In this document: one piece after another, positions 41,462 through 54,895 of the stretch | Layout: the number at the start of each line of letters is the position of its first letter | How positions within the stretch are numbered: the stretch's first letter is position 1 | Assembly (NCBI GenBank): GCA_028551475.1 | Contig: CM052356.1 | Span: 28,671,884 to 28,735,883, forward strand | Direction of reading: 5' to 3' | DNA: 64,000 bases | DNA from: Casuarina equisetifolia | Taxonomy: Eukaryota > Streptophyta > Magnoliopsida > Fagales > Casuarinaceae | Position numbers and translations under genes: made by a program | Notes under the pieces: model-generated | The model's input: the letters and a program-made list of their open reading frames with translations, nothing else | Databases searched by the model: none | Told to the model about the DNA's origin: nothing

Positions 41462-44400
41462 ATGCTTCTCTATCGTTCGAACGTTCCGGTGACTTGCAAT
41501 CGGTACGGTGGACTCCATGTCCGAAGAGCCATTTCCCGGGTCTCCCTATCTCAACGTCCTCTCAGGTGACAACCAACTATTCAATTCATCACCTTATTTT
41601 CTCTTCTGTGAGCTATTACGAAGTATTTGATGAACTTCGATTGGTTGGTGTGAAAGATATGCTGTGCTCGGCGCTGGCTTCGCTGGCCTCTCCGTCGCTT
41701 GGCATTTGTTACAAGTACTCTCTCTCCTCGGTCTTAAGCGTTCTGCATTACTTGTTTGCCGAAAGAAATCGTTGGAATTTGTATTTGCAGGGAAGTCCGA
41801 AGGATTTGGGGCTGCGCGTAGATATATACGATGAAGTTGGGATCGGTGGCGGTGCTTCTGGAGTTTCCGGTGGACTGCTTCATCCTTATTCTCCTAAAGG
41901 TAGGGCTTTGCTGTCTGGTCCCTGCATTTTTGGGCACTTCTGATTATTGGCATGATGTAAGGATCGAGCTTCAAATTCTTAAAACTTTGGAACTTTAAAG
42001 GAACTTTTTTTTTGCCCCCTTTTTAGCGCGCAGTGTAAGAATCCTTGCTGATAAACTAATAACATTGTCACAAGTATTAATGACAATAAATCATTAATGG
42101 TTTTATTGTTATACAGCGAGTTCTTGAAATCCTAACTCTTAAAGTTAAGTTGTTCAGATCTTTCTGCATACAAATCAGTTTGAATGCTTTTGGCAGGAAA
42201 GCTGCTCTTGTGGGGTGCTGAGTGTTGGAAAGAGTGTTTAAAGCTTTTGAGCATTGCGGAAGCCGCAGCGGATCAAAATTCTGATGGTTTCATAGTTCGA
42301 AGAAGGTTTCGTTCTCATTGCTTACCTATTGGTTTTTGTAGATTCTAGGGTACCCTTTTAAGAAGGATTCTGCTTGGGATGCTTTTTTCAACAAATTGTA
42401 CATGATGCTAGCTAATTAGTTGACTGAAAATAGATTGAAAATCCAGCCATTTTGCTGTTCTTATTATTACTTGAACTAAGTTACCCTTCATTCTATTTTT
42501 ACTTTATTCGTTGGAAGGTCAGAGAGTTGGTTAAGGTTTTCATTTTAGGAACTTGTGTTTCTTTCTTTCCCCCCAACTCCCCCACTCCACCCCCATCATC
42601 CTTATGCTGTGTGTCAATTGAACACTTTGCATGTCGGGTTATCCTTCTGATGAAACTTTTTTGATTCAGGGGCATCTTGAGACCAGCATTGAACATGAAG
42701 AATTTGCTCACGTTGAATGATGTAATTCCATCTGTCTTTTTCAAGCCTATACCTTGGGAAGTTGATATTCTGCTTACAACAATATCTGTATTTCTTGCTT
42801 TATGTGGGTAGAATGCTCAGAGTTGCCTTGCCAGTTGCAGAATAGAGACCATTGACATGGACACTGCTGAAGATCTTGTACCCAATTTATTTGTTCCATT
42901 CAACTCCGCCTTTTATATGCCTGAGGCTGTAAATATCCATCCTCAACGATATCTCCAGGTTTGGAGACTTAAGCCTCCGATTGGTTCTTTTTTCTTGGAG
43001 TAATTGTTTTCTGTTGGTATGTTAGCTTGATTCTTGATGTTATTTTGTTAGGCACTCTTCTTGGCATGTAAAAATTTAGTTCAAGAATTATCAACTTCTG
43101 GCTTTGGAGGAAAAGAGTTATGTTTCCATAGGAAATGTATTCATAAACTCGATGACTTCGAAGGTAATTACCTAATCTACTGTTTCACCATATTTTTTTT
43201 CTTCTTTTTCATAAGAGCAATTCGTGTGCTACAGCTGGTGCTCACTCTCCTGCCGGGGCAGGTTCGTGTTAGACTTTTTAGGCTCATTGCAGACAGGTTC
43301 CATGTTCGTGTTGTAATATCCTGTGTGAAACTTGAACTTAAGATGTAATTTCTTGATCAATAATGAAAAATGAAATACTTAATACAAATATTTTGAACCT
43401 AAGTTGTTGATTTGGTTATGGTAGTTTTGTCTGACACAGAGCAGCATCGCTACTTGAATTACTGGGTAACATGGACAACTCTGTGGGGTTGCCATGGCCA
43501 GCATGAAAATAATAATCTTCCAATACATAAACTTTCTCTCTGACATGCCTTTTAGCTCTGTCCCTGTTTTGTTTTCTTAACACTTCGTGATATCTGGTTC
43601 ATTTGTCATATCCCTCTCCCATATAGATGTTATTGCAGCAAAATTGATTTGTGAAATAAAATGAAAAGATGAAGTGCCGCCTGAACTTGTGAACATTAAT
43701 CCATCACCTAAACCTGGTCCTAAGTATGAAAGGGCATGTCTTTTTAAGTATAGCAAGAATATCTAATTAAATCAACAGTAAATGATGGCTCATTATAAAG
43801 GTAGGAGGTGGAACAGAAGGAGACTCGTGGCATGAGCAATTAGGATATGCTTTTTTCCGTTCTTATGCACATTATCCAAATATAGGACTACCTAAATGAT
43901 GGACCATTGTCTTCTTGACTTGATATATGTCCGAAAACAGATGAAGCTTGAGAAAGGTATGCTTGAACTAAGTTTATCTATAATACGCAAGGCCAAATCT
44001 TAATCTATCATAACCAACATGATCTGATTTCCATGCATAGTTTGAGTATTATAGATCATGAAATTTCTTTTAAGTATCATATTGCTGAATGTCATGGTTG
44101 TCAAGCGTATTTTTTGTTTTATCAGGCATCTCTTCTCAAAGAAGTTAACACTCGCTTGCTTTTTGCACTTAGGGGAATACGATGGTGTGGTAGTCTGTCT
44201 GGGTGCCAAAGCAGATTTACTTCCGGAGCTGTCAGGAAGGCTTCCTTTGAGGACCTGTAGAGGTGTCGTTGCTCACCTTCAGCTGCCTGCTGATGTCGGG
44301 TAAGGTTACATATGCCTTGCATCCAATGTTGTAGCAGAAGGTATAAAATAGGCTCGACAGTCTTGAGAAGTTGGCCCTATATAACTCAATTTTTTAGCAC

Positions 44401-45043
44401 AACCAAACAAATGGAAGGTTTTGTAAAGACTTTCTTGATAATCTGATCGATCGTTATCAACGTTGTTGAGGGCACTATACTCTTTATGGTGATCTCCCCA
44501 TGTTGCTTCCATTTGTCGTCTAAATGCTTCCTCCAACCTTTAAGTCCGTTTCCTGTGCTTATATATTCTGGACCATTGTTTTTCAGACAAGACTATCCAG
44601 ACCATGGCCCTTCAATATTGTCAGATGCGTGGCTTGCCTTCCAGGGGCCCCGTAGTGTATACATGGGCTCAACGTGGGAATGGAAATCAAGAAACTCCTC
44701 ACCAGATGTCACGCCAGATGAATCCTCCAGTGCTCTTCAAGAGCTTCTTCCTAAGGCCTCTTTGGTTTATCCAGCAATAAAGGATTGGACTTTCACCGAT
44801 GCGAGAGCTGGTCTGAGGGCAATGCCACCTCTCACACCCAGTGGATCGCCCCCGCTTTTGGGTCGTGTCAATGACATTCTTGGTGGGAATCATGCTTGTG
44901 ATTATTGGTTATTTGGGGGGCTTGGTTCAAGGGGTTTGTTGTACCACGGTTGGCTTGGGAAATTGACTGCACAGGCAATGCTGTCTGCAAATGAAGGACT
45001 AATTCCATGTGAACTCACCTCTTGGAAGAAAATAAAGCGATGA
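41462..45043 (+). CDS. FAD-dependent oxidoreductase (DAO family), organelle-type
   Basis: Nine exons: 41462-41565, 41657-41714, 41791-41899, 42197-42305, 42670-42721, 42812-42958, 43052-43163, 44173-44299, 44587-45043 (1275 nt, 424 aa; all joins in frame). The first 34 residues are rich in Arg and Ser with no acidic residue, suggesting a plastid or mitochondrial transit peptide. Then comes the Rossmann dinucleotide motif VLGAGFAGLSVAWHL (G40, G42, G45) and the DAO block EVGIGGGASGVSGGLLHPY. The C-terminal part has FGGLGSRGLLYHGWLG, the second flavin-contact block. The pattern resembles the plant FAD-dependent oxidoreductase of the At5g48440 type, with a fold like the MnmC oxidase domain. The substrate is unknown to me. 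The ATG at 41462 is only 97 bases after the copia LTR. Confidence 0.9.
43164..44172 (+). other. Intron 7 of the FAD oxidoreductase gene (1.0 kb)
   Basis: GT-AG intron splitting a Gly codon. It contains a T-run near 43190-43210. No gene is seen. Confidence 0.6.
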
Positions 45044-46017
45044 TTCATGAAATTCTTCTATCACCCAAATCATACCAACCTTAGCCAAAAATAAAGTACA
45101 CGAGCATTCGATTAATAAATTGAGCTTTCCTCATGACCAATTTTGATGGATTAGGTTTTGTGAAGCTAATGAGTTCAGTGAAGTGATCAAAGTATCTCTT
45201 TGCTCGTAATCAGATTACTTTTTAAAGCGACTTAATTGTTCTTTACAATATTCTTTCCAATGACAATTTTGACAAGCCATCTAAATCGAACGATACACTT
45301 GATTTATGGTATGCAATCTGAATACAATTCTGAGTGCTATCTTGCGATGAGGATAGAAAGGAATATGAACAGCTTGGTTTGCATCCAGTGCATGAGAAGA
45401 ACATCACTCATGCATGCGAGCAGCGTTTGGCAAGCAAATGAAGAGACGGGTAAGGTGGCCTCAAGGCCTGACGAGGGACAAAGAACCTTAGAATCCGAGT
45501 CAAGGAAGTTCATTTATTGAATTCTCAATTAATTTTCTTTTCCTGAAAATCGTGCTGCAACTACCCTGATTCAATAAGTATTGAACTGTTGATTCCCGAG
45601 TTGAGAACTTTCTCAGTTGCTTCTTGTTTGAGTTTTTGGATACCATCCAGAAGTACCAATAGAAGCCAAGACGGCTCTATGATGGAAATGAAGGAACAAC
45701 AATGAAGACATCCACTTCACATGTATTCTCCCTGTTGATGGAAAAATTCTCAGCAACCAGTAATAGTGAGACTGAATCGAGAAGCACAACATAACAAGGT
45801 TAACACTGGAAAATATAATTCCTTGAGTAGGAATCAGCCATCATATTTCTTCCCTACAAAGAGAGAAAAAGGAGAAAAAGAGAGGCTCCCAAAATTTCAA
45901 GACATGTCTGAACATATCTAGTCACTCTGACATAAGTAGTTTTTAGTCAGCTTGCAAAGCATGTATATACATTAATTCGAGGGCACAATATAAGTCATGT
46001 TTCTCAGGTTCCTCGCC
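45044..46017. other. Convergent intergenic region, no gene
   Basis: Between the stops of the FAD oxidoreductase (+) and the WDR76-like gene (-). It should contain both 3' UTRs. Open frames are short and unlike known proteins. Confidence 0.6.
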
Positions 46018-49000
46018 CTACGTCCATAAGTAAACCTGGCCCCCACTAGTGGCTGCTGCAAGCGTGCCAACATTGTAAGGGTGTGCATCAAACCTGCATG
46101 GAATTGCTGACATGTGCGGGCTCTGTAAAGTGAATATTGTTCTTCTTTGAGCTGGGGAGATAACATCCACCGCTCTTTTCATGTTACCGATGAAGAGGTA
46201 GGAATCATCCCAACCCCATATTGCTCTGCGCCCACCAGAAAGAAAACAGAAGAAAAGAAGTTAAGATGAAACCTGTTATTTTTCTTTTCAGATTGCAAGG
46301 TCTAGTACTAATGTCTCAGATACAAGCTTGGAAGGTAACTTGTATAAGGTTTCAACTAGGACTAGGGTAAAACTTTCCCAGAGAATTGATATCATCCCTC
46401 CTGAGCAAGAACCTGCCTCAGCCTATGAATCTACAGTACTTGGCTAGGACATTGACAATTGATCCAGATGTTGGTTAGATTCTATAGGAAACATAGAAGT
46501 ACTATTCAAGATCCACTTCATTCAACATCCAGATGTGTGTTTGTTTTAGATTGAAAACTTGATATCCTGACAACAGCATACAGAACGTGTTTCTCCTAAT
46601 TGAGTGCTTAAAAATAATATCTACATAACAGTGACTGGTTCTTACTAAGAAAAAAGTTACAAAATTTACCAGCCAATGATTGTGCATTAGCTGTAGAGTA
46701 TTAAGCATATGATTCAACAGGACGAAACTCACATTAGCATCTAATAATCTAGCCAAATTCATACCTGAAAGTAGAAATCCATCTGCCTGTCTGATTATCA
46801 TGTTTAATCATTAACGTGTCCTCAAAATTGATTCCACTCACTATACCAACGCTGTCATCCATGCTGCATGCCGATAGACAAAAATTAATTTCACCACAAT
46901 TAAGAATCATCTAAAGAAATGTTTTAACTATCTCTGCAATGTTTAAGATACTTTGGACTTAAGACAGGATAACTAACCTGATTAGGCAGTAGTTGCAACG
47001 CAACAAAAAAAAAAAGATCGTAGGAAACACATTGCAATTAGGATTATTTCTATACCTAAAACCTCACAACTAAAACAAAAAAGTGATCAACTAAGAAACA
47101 AGAGCTTTTTCAGCAAGAAATTTACAAGGTAATGCTCCCGATCAGCATTTAACTAGTGTTGTAAGGCTTTAGTGATAAAAGAGTGATTTTTTTCATTACA
47201 CCTAAACTGATTATAAAATTGTATAGATAAGCACAGAGGATAATCTTTTGATTAGAACTAGCCCAAATATTTCTCATAGGAGGTAAGATATTCAATCTCA
47301 AAGTTAAGGTTCCAATAGAACGCAGTACCTTGTTGTTGCAAGAAAGCTTCCAGAAGGTGAGAAGTAAGCAGACTGCACAGACCTTTGGTGACTAACCTCC
47401 TTTAGAGGTTTGGGCTGATCTGTGTCAATATTTCTCAGATCCCAGATGCAGGTTGTTCCATCTGAGGAACTAGTGGCCATGAGATTTGAGTTTTCTGGGT
47501 TAAAATCTATGGAGTTAATCCTCTGTTCATGCAAACCCCATTCGGTTGAGCATTTCCCGATCCTCTCATCCCAAACATTTAAACCTCCACGGCCCTCACT
47601 AAAATATAAGCACTTCATGTCATCTGATCTTTGAGATAGAGAATAAATTGTATCATCGCCAGCGTATACCAGATCAAATACCTCCTTCTCAGCATCCATT
47701 AATCGGATAAATCCATCATAACAACTGGTAAAGATCTGCACGTGTGTTTAATTATTATAGTTCAGCTGAAGCCATATGAAACTCAACATAACTGCAGTAC
47801 TTCCTAGTGTGTGAGGAAATAATTGGAAAGACAAGCATATATTCCAATGGCATTCTATAAGATTCAAACTAACACCAGTCAACAGAACTATATAAACAAG
47901 GTGACATGAAGACAGACAAAAAAGACCAATCTCCGTTTACCAATCCAACTCAGTGGCCTCAAATCTCCTAGCACATGTACAGCCTCATTAATCAAGTGGA
48001 CAGAATCTTCTGCAGAATTGTTTATCTGGAATCTTATCCAGCATTAATAATTACAAATACCTTAGTTTCTCCATGTTTACAACTATTTGACACTCTAAAA
48101 TCTACAGTATCAAAAGATTGTGGGAAATCAAATACAGACCATGGTAAAACCTTGAGTATTAACAGAATTACGAGGGCTATATTCAATCAGATTACCTTTG
48201 GTAAGAGATGTTGCTGAACCGAAATCCCCGAGATGGGACCTGAATGCGGGTGATACAAATAAATCCCATCCTCTCCCTCTACATCACTATCAACATCCCA
48301 AAAACCAATATTTCCAAACTTGTTTCCCACCACAACCATTGTCGCATTTTTACAAGGAAAAAACCGCAAATTTGTGATCCTCCCCGGCACAACTCGCGCA
48401 ACATTTTCTGGTTTCAGGATTAGAGCCTCCAGTTCCAAAGAAGTCCACCTCCACAAGCAGCCTTCATCGAATCCCCACCATTTTGATCACCCAATTCCTC
48501 GGGGAGTTTCCTTGAAACGCCCAAAACTCTACCTATCAGTTCCTCGTCGGACCCCGTTCCACGATAAGCATCTTTCATACTAATAGGGCCAAGGTTTCGC
48601 GGGGAAGGCCGCGGTGGGGTTGACGATTTCTCAACCTTAGTGGCTGTTTCGACGATATCGTCCAGAGCTTTTGAGTCACTGTGATCTGGTGGCATCCCCC
48701 GTGTACGCAAGGACCTCCGGATCACGATTGGGGTCTCGATTTTGGGTTTCTTCTCGGGACTCACTTTAAAAGATTTGGTTCCAACTCTGTCACGATAAAA
48801 GCAAACAAGCATTACAGAAAGAACAAAATTTAATAAACAGGTTTTATTTTCAGGTGAAAAGAAAATATGGGTTTCCATTTTCGGCGGCCCGAAGGCGGAC
48901 TGTCGAGAACCAGTGAAACATATAGAGAGAGAAAGAGAGACCTTTGGCGCTTGGAAGCGGCGGAGAGCTCGGAAATTCTGGACTGGAGTTTAAGCGCAGC

Positions 49001-49075
49001 CATCATTTCTTCGTTTCGGCGGATGTTCTCGAGGCGCTTGCGCTCGTACTCCGTTAGGTTCTCAGACGACGCCAT
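46018..49075 (-). CDS. DRS1: WD40 protein of the WDR76/DRS1 type, with apparent frameshift
   Basis: Five exons on the minus strand: 48942-49075, 48196-48786, 47329-47735, 46765-46863, 46018-46225. The N-terminus is basic and helical (TEYERKRLENIRRNEEMMAALKLQ), followed by a Ser/Pro/Lys-rich linker and then WD40 repeats: NLRFFPCKNATMVVVGNKFGNIGFWD, FTSCYDGFIRLMD, LNVWDERIGK, INSIDFNPENSNLMATSSSD and a C-terminal VYLWT. Family knowledge: WDR76/yeast Cmr1 proteins bind chromatin at damage or replication sites; the Arabidopsis relative At1g80710 is called DROUGHT SENSITIVE 1. Exon 2 does not stay in one frame: frame changes between about 48533 and 48461. Either one indel or a 71-nt GT-AG intron (48462-48532) restores the frame. 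The start at 49075 fits the family. Confidence 0.85.
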
Positions 49076-50325
49076 GGGAGAGCAAAGATCGAAACTCAAA
49101 CCCAGAAGCACATACACCAAGAGTGAAAGAGAGACACTGGATGGTTATGTCTGCAATTTTGGAACCGCTGGAGGCCGTAGAATAATATATTGATATGAGT
49201 TGATGTGGCGGGAAATGACACTGGCGGGAATGAGATTTTTCCCTCATCGTTATTTTCAACTATTATTTTCTCTCGACTACCCTAAAAATCTTCAAAAATA
49301 ATCCAACACCATGATTAAATGTTAAGGTTGTAAGATTAGAATTTAAATCTTGGTGGCCTTGGGCTTACAACAATTGAGGTTAGTGATGATATTCAATTGA
49401 AATAATCACTAATAATCATCGATTTTATGACTTTTAATATAGTAGTTTCATGATATGAAAAACAATATTAAAACTAATCTTACATTCTAAGTTTAAATCA
49501 TGGATGGGGGTAACTTATAAAAAAGACTATCCAAAAATATTATGAAAAACAAACAATCGTTTGGAAATGAATAATTATAGTTAAAAAGATAGATAGTAAG
49601 AAATGTTAGTTCAAAAATAAAATAGTTGTTATGATAATAAAATTGAAACACTAATCTTAAAAGTCTTGAATTTATGAGGGTTTAAATTAGTAATAGTATT
49701 TAAATGAATAATAAACCGTCAAGTCTAAAACCCCTCGCATGTTGGTTTCAAATCTTAATATTAAGTCTTGTAATTTCTCAAAACAATAATTTTCCTCAAA
49801 CTTCCCATTTCTTACTTTTTGTTTTTTCTTCTTCAATGACATACAATGGCGGTCCCTACATGGACACAAGGATAGAAGTTCAAGAGATCCAATATAAAGT
49901 AGTTGCTAGTTCACGATCTTTCGAGATTGTCTTAAACACAAAGGCAAAGAACATTGATCAAACACAAGGATACCTCAACGCGGAAAGAAAAACTATATAA
50001 ATTCATTGAATGTTTCATGATAACTACAAGGGGATGTTCTGGTGAACAGAAATGGCAAAAAAGATGAACAATCCCCAGAAGAAGACAAAGAATTTCTGTT
50101 ATGCCAAAAAAATTTAATTAATATGTAAAATGCCTCTTTAGTCTTGATTCCATCTCTTTGAGTTCTTATTCTTCCAGCAATTGTACCTCCCGTAATATAG
50201 AGGAAAAGAAAACAAAATGAAGAAAAAATCACATGTAGCTTCACTAAATCTTAGCCTCCATCTTCATTAATAGCCTACATATGCTAGTTTAACAAATTAG
50301 TGTTTTCCATTTTTCTCGTGGTGTC
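49076..50325. other. Intergenic region between WDR76-like gene and H+-ATPase
   Basis: The part next to 49075 is the WDR76-like promoter. From about 49260 to 50000 the sequence is AT-rich without a gene. The part next to 50325 should be the 3' UTR of the H+-ATPase gene. Confidence 0.6.
49207..49231 (-). promoter_or_regulatory. Paired E2F-type sites upstream of WDR76-like gene
   Basis: On the minus strand TTTCCCGCC (49207-49215) and ATTCCCGCC (49223-49231), 16 bases apart and about 132-156 bases before the ATG at 49075. They match the E2F consensus core TTCCCGCC. Confidence 0.7.
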
Positions 50326-53300
50326 TCAAACTGTGTAGTGTTGTTGAATGGTCTCAATGTCCAGGCCCTTCAGCTTCACCACAGATTCAACGTGTCCCTT
50401 CAGGGTGTGCAGTTCCCTGAGCCTGCAAATCAAAAGAAGGATCACTTCTGTTAAAACATGATGGCAGTTGAATCCTTAACTAGACCATTCAAGTTTTGGC
50501 TTCCAGACAGCTACTTGGAGTTTCTAAGGAAAAGTGGAAAAGTATGAAAGTGACCATTATAATACGGATTTAAGCACTGGTGTACATGTTTCTGGGGAAT
50601 GAATTCAGACGGGGCTGGTTTCTTAATTTTACCTGGCAACTTCAGCTCGTCTCTTGGCCTGCTCAGCGATCTCGGACAGTTCCCGGTAGTTGTTTTTCTC
50701 GTTAAACAGGGTTTCCGGTGGCTGGAGACCATGGATTGTACGTTGAGCCATGGCCCATTGTGCCTCCCTCTCACCCTTTCCATAATCCTTCTTTGTTGTG
50801 AAAGCGGTCTTCATCAAATACATGCACAAAGAAAATGCAGTGATTTAGAAGGGGGGAAAAAAGCAGGGATTTATTGACGGAGCAGACAAAACTCGTGGTG
50901 TTACCCTGTTTTGGAGCAAGGTATCCCAAGCCTTTCCGGTTAATGCATAGCGAATGGCGAACTTGAGAAAATCAAGAGGGATGTAGGTGACGATGCTGTA
51001 GAGCCAGATCACTCCTGCCCATCCCCAGCCAATACCGTCGATCCTGGCGAAGGCCCAGTGTGCATACACAGCAATTATGGTGGCCACCTATTTTGTACAT
51101 TCAGGATAAGGTACACGAATCATGCACAGTGAAAGGGTAAGAATTACTCCGAAGTTAAAAACTGAAGGCACTTACCAATTGTGCTGCAAGGAAGGCACTT
51201 AGGAGCAGAAGACCAGGGCGTTCAACGAAGGACCAGCTCCTTGATCTGGTCACAAAGATGAGTGCTTGACTAATGATGCTCACTTGAAGGTAGAGGGCTG
51301 AGTTAAGCTCTTCTTCATTACCAGCGATGTGCCTTATGCCAAAAGATTTCTGCAGTAGTTAAACTCTCAATATCCATCATGTATATACAGCAGTTGATAT
51401 AATTTCAGTCCTTTTTTCCACTTACCGAAAAGAAGTTAGTGTCATGAGCAAGATAGAAGAACACGACAGTCATGATGGCCATGTATGCCCCAAGAAGAAT
51501 CCCAGTGGCAAAGATTTCCTTGAGCTTCCATGAGTCAGGAAGAGGAGATGGCTTCACTCTGTCCTTGGATATGGTCATGATGGTTCCGTCATTCAAAATG
51601 GCAATAATCAGGACCATGAAAGGTGAGAAGTCAAACTTCCAGATAAGAGCTACAAGCATGAACCCCAACACAATACGGATTGTAATGGAAACAGCATAGA
51701 TTGTGTAGTTTTTCATCCTCTGGAAGATGGCCCTGCTTGTCAACACGGCACTCACTATCACACTCAAACCTGGCTCTGTCAAGACAATGTCTGAAGCACT
51801 CCTGGCTGCATCAGTAGCATCAGCCACTGCAATACCAATGTCTGCCTTCTTGAGTGCGGGTGCGTCATTGACACCATCTCCAGTCATTCCACAAATGTGC
51901 TTCCTTTCTTGCAGCCTCTTGACAATCTCATACTTGTGCTCTGCGTGCCCCAAAAATTTGAAGCGTTAGTAGTTCTACGCAACCCAGATGCAATTATCCT
52001 CTCTAAGGCTAAATGATAGTTTTCTTACCGGGGAAGACGCCGGCAAATCCATCGGCCTTTTCAATGAGCTCATCAATAGAAGCGATGGACTCATCCTTGT
52101 TCTGGCCGAGGAGGGAGGAAGAGGGATACATGTTGGTGCCCATTCCGAGTCTGCGACCGGTCTCCTTTCCGATGGCAAGCTGATCACCAGTTATCATCTT
52201 AACATTAACACCAAGATCAAGAGCACGACGGATGGTCTCTGCACTGTCATGCCTTGGAGGGTCAAAAAGGGGTAAGAGACCCAGGAACTCCCAAGGCCCT
52301 CCAGAGCTCTCCTTGGTCTTCTCTGGAACAGTCTGAAATGGAGATGGCATTTACCCAATCCGATTCAGCGAAGATACTTTGTTCCTATACGAACAAAATG
52401 GTAAAGTAAAATACTATTAACTGGTCTACCTGTCGAGCAACTCCCAAGGAACGAAGACCACGTTCGGCAAAATTGTCTATGACGTTATGTGCCTTCTTTA
52501 GATTATCCCCCCTAACATTACAGAGCTCAAAAATCTGGTAAAACAAATAAAATTGTCAGAAATCATATGGAAAATGAAAAAGTTGGTGGAAGCGGATTCA
52601 TTGAATAACTGAATCCAAATGCTATAATCTTTCAAGAAGGACTTATCTTACTTGCTCAGGAGCACCTTTGCTGCTTCGGTGCCAGTTGCCAGCACTATCG
52701 ATATAGGTGATTGCAGTGCGTTTATCCACAGGATTGAAGGGCAAGAAATGCACCTCAGTGATCCCTGCTCTTGCCTGCAAGTCCCTTAATCAGTACAACT
52801 AAATGAACAATAAGTAACTGAGATAAAACATATCCAACAAAAAGTAGAAAATAGTTCCATACCTCTTTCGGGTCACCCAACATTCCAACAATCGAGGCGT
52901 CAATGGCGTCCTGGTTTTCAACCCTGGAAGCCCTAGCAGCCATCAAGACTAGCGTGTCCTTATCAACGTCCCTTACAAACACCTGCAGTAAAATGGTGTA
53001 CCCATGATAACCAGTTATCTAAAAAGTAGACACAAATCTTTCATCATCCTCTGGAATAAACATAAGTCAGATTTTTATCACTAACCTCTATCAGGCTCTT
53101 GTCAACACTAAGCTTGTTGAGAGTGAGGGTTCCAGTCTTGTCACTGCAAAGGACATCCATTCCTGCCATCTCCTCAATGGCTGTCATCCTCTTGGTGATG
53201 GCACCCTGTTGCGACAGGCGGTGAGACCCAATAGCCATAGTCACGGACAAGACCGTTGGCATGGCAATTGGAATACCTCCGATGAGAAGTACCAAAAGGT

Positions 53301-54129
53301 TGTCAATACCGTCTCTGTATGCTCGGTGTTGGATTGGGTACATCACCACGATCTCAATCAGCATGCCGACGGCAATCGAGCAGATACAGAAGTTACCAAT
53401 GGCTGTCAAAACCTGGCCAAATCATCACCAACCACCAAAGTTACTTTTTTTCAGCAGTAGTCCTGAATGACTTCAACAGATACATGATGCATACTATTCT
53501 AAAAAAGGGGCCATTTGAGATTATCACCCAGTTTACCTTTTGGAAATGACCGACTTGGTTGGTGCTATCCACAAGGTGAGCAGCCTTGCCAAAGAAAGTG
53601 TGGACACCAGTGGCGATAACAATAGCCTCAATCTCACCTTGTTTACAAGTGGAACCAGAGAAGACCTCGTCTCCAGGATTCCTGGTGACTGGCAGGGATT
53701 CACCAGTGAGGGCAGACTGGTCGATTTTGAGAGGATCACCCTCCAGGAGACGGCAATCAGCTGGGACGATATCGCCCAACTTGATACTGACCACATCTCC
53801 TGGTACGAGGATTGCTGCCTCTTGCTCGGCCCACTTCTTGTCTCTCAATACCTACAGATTTAGTTGTGCATGCACAAACATCAACCAGTGAATGTTTAAC
53901 TTCAAATTAAGCATCTAGCAAAAGTTGTGAGTACGTCAAATGAATGAACGTAAATACCTTGGTTTTGGGCGCGAGGCCTGCCATAAGAGCAGCTGCAGCG
54001 TTGCCTGCGTTATTTTCTTCAATGAAACTGATCGTTGAGTTGATTATAAGCAACACAACAATACCAATAAAATCTTGCCAGTCCGGTGGCTTGCCCTGAA
54101 TTGTTCAATGTATTTTGGATTACTACGGT

Positions 54130-54175
<46 letters not shown>

Positions 54176-54758
54176 GTTACCCCTCCATTGGCTAGAGCAA
54201 TGGCCATGACAGCAGCACACTCCATGACCCACGATAGGGGATTCCACATAAAGCCGAAGAACTTGAGAACCTTACTCTCCTTTTTCTCCTCAAGCTTGTT
54301 TGGCCCAAAGATTTGGAGCCTCTTCTCGCCCTCCTCGGCTGACAGACCCTCTCTTGTACATTTCAGCTGCTCAAAGACTTCGTCAATCGGAATTCGTTCC
54401 TACATACAAGAACACAATTCACGAAATTAATAACTTATTATTTCCATTAAAACATTGTCTGATTAAAACCTGCAATATGTTCATTCCCAGTTCTTGTTGT
54501 CCAAAATATTTTAAGGGGAATTCGCATCGTCGTTTGATGAACGTGTTTCGCAGCTAGGAAACATGCAAAATGAAGATTGTCCCTTTGGCTCATTTGACTT
54601 ATCTCGAGTTTTTCATTCTTCATGAAAAAAAAAAAAAAAAAACCCAACCAAGAGAAGAAAGAAGGAACGTAATCATGGGCAAAGAAAGCATTCTATTTGC
54701 TTACAAGATCAACGGTCTCGTTCTTGACATCTTCCAGGGAAATGTTCTCGTTAGCCAT
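50326..54758 (-). CDS. AHA: Plasma-membrane H+-ATPase (P3A-type proton pump), complete
   Basis: Fourteen exons on the minus strand: 54705-54758, 54181-54399, 53958-54095, 53537-53851, 53086-53412, 52863-52982, 52652-52774, 52430-52534, 52029-52332, 51426-51940, 51176-51349, 50905-51087, 50633-50808, 50326-50422 (2850 nt, 949 aa; AHA2 is 948). The pump exports protons with ATP and energises nutrient uptake and cell growth. Seen: [14 protein letters not shown] start, TGES in LTGESLPVT, the phosphorylated Asp in CSDKTGTLT (about residue 333), [34 protein letters not shown], and a proton-path Asp in ILNDGTIM. The regulatory C-tail ends QQHYTV, the 14-3-3 site with a penultimate Thr. All introns are GT-AG in frame. 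A (GA)16 repeat sits in intron 2. Confidence 0.97.
54134..54166. repeat. (AG)n microsatellite in H+-ATPase intron 2
   Basis: An uninterrupted AG dinucleotide run of 33 bases. It lies close to the 5' splice site of intron 2 and explains the Ser-Leu low-complexity frames seen there. Confidence 0.9.
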
Positions 54759-54895
54759 TATGAAAGAAGAAGAAAAAGAGCAACAAGTGTTACTTCAAGG
54801 AAGATGGCGACCTCTCTTCTAGCCTGTCTTTGCTATTCTATGAAAAAAAAGAGCTCCTTTCTTTCTACTTTCCTTAAGAGAGACCTATGTGTAAT

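Noticed and set aside
54019-54249. Open frames rich in Ser-Leu or Arg-Glu
   Set aside because: Translation of the AG microsatellite in H+-ATPase intron 2.
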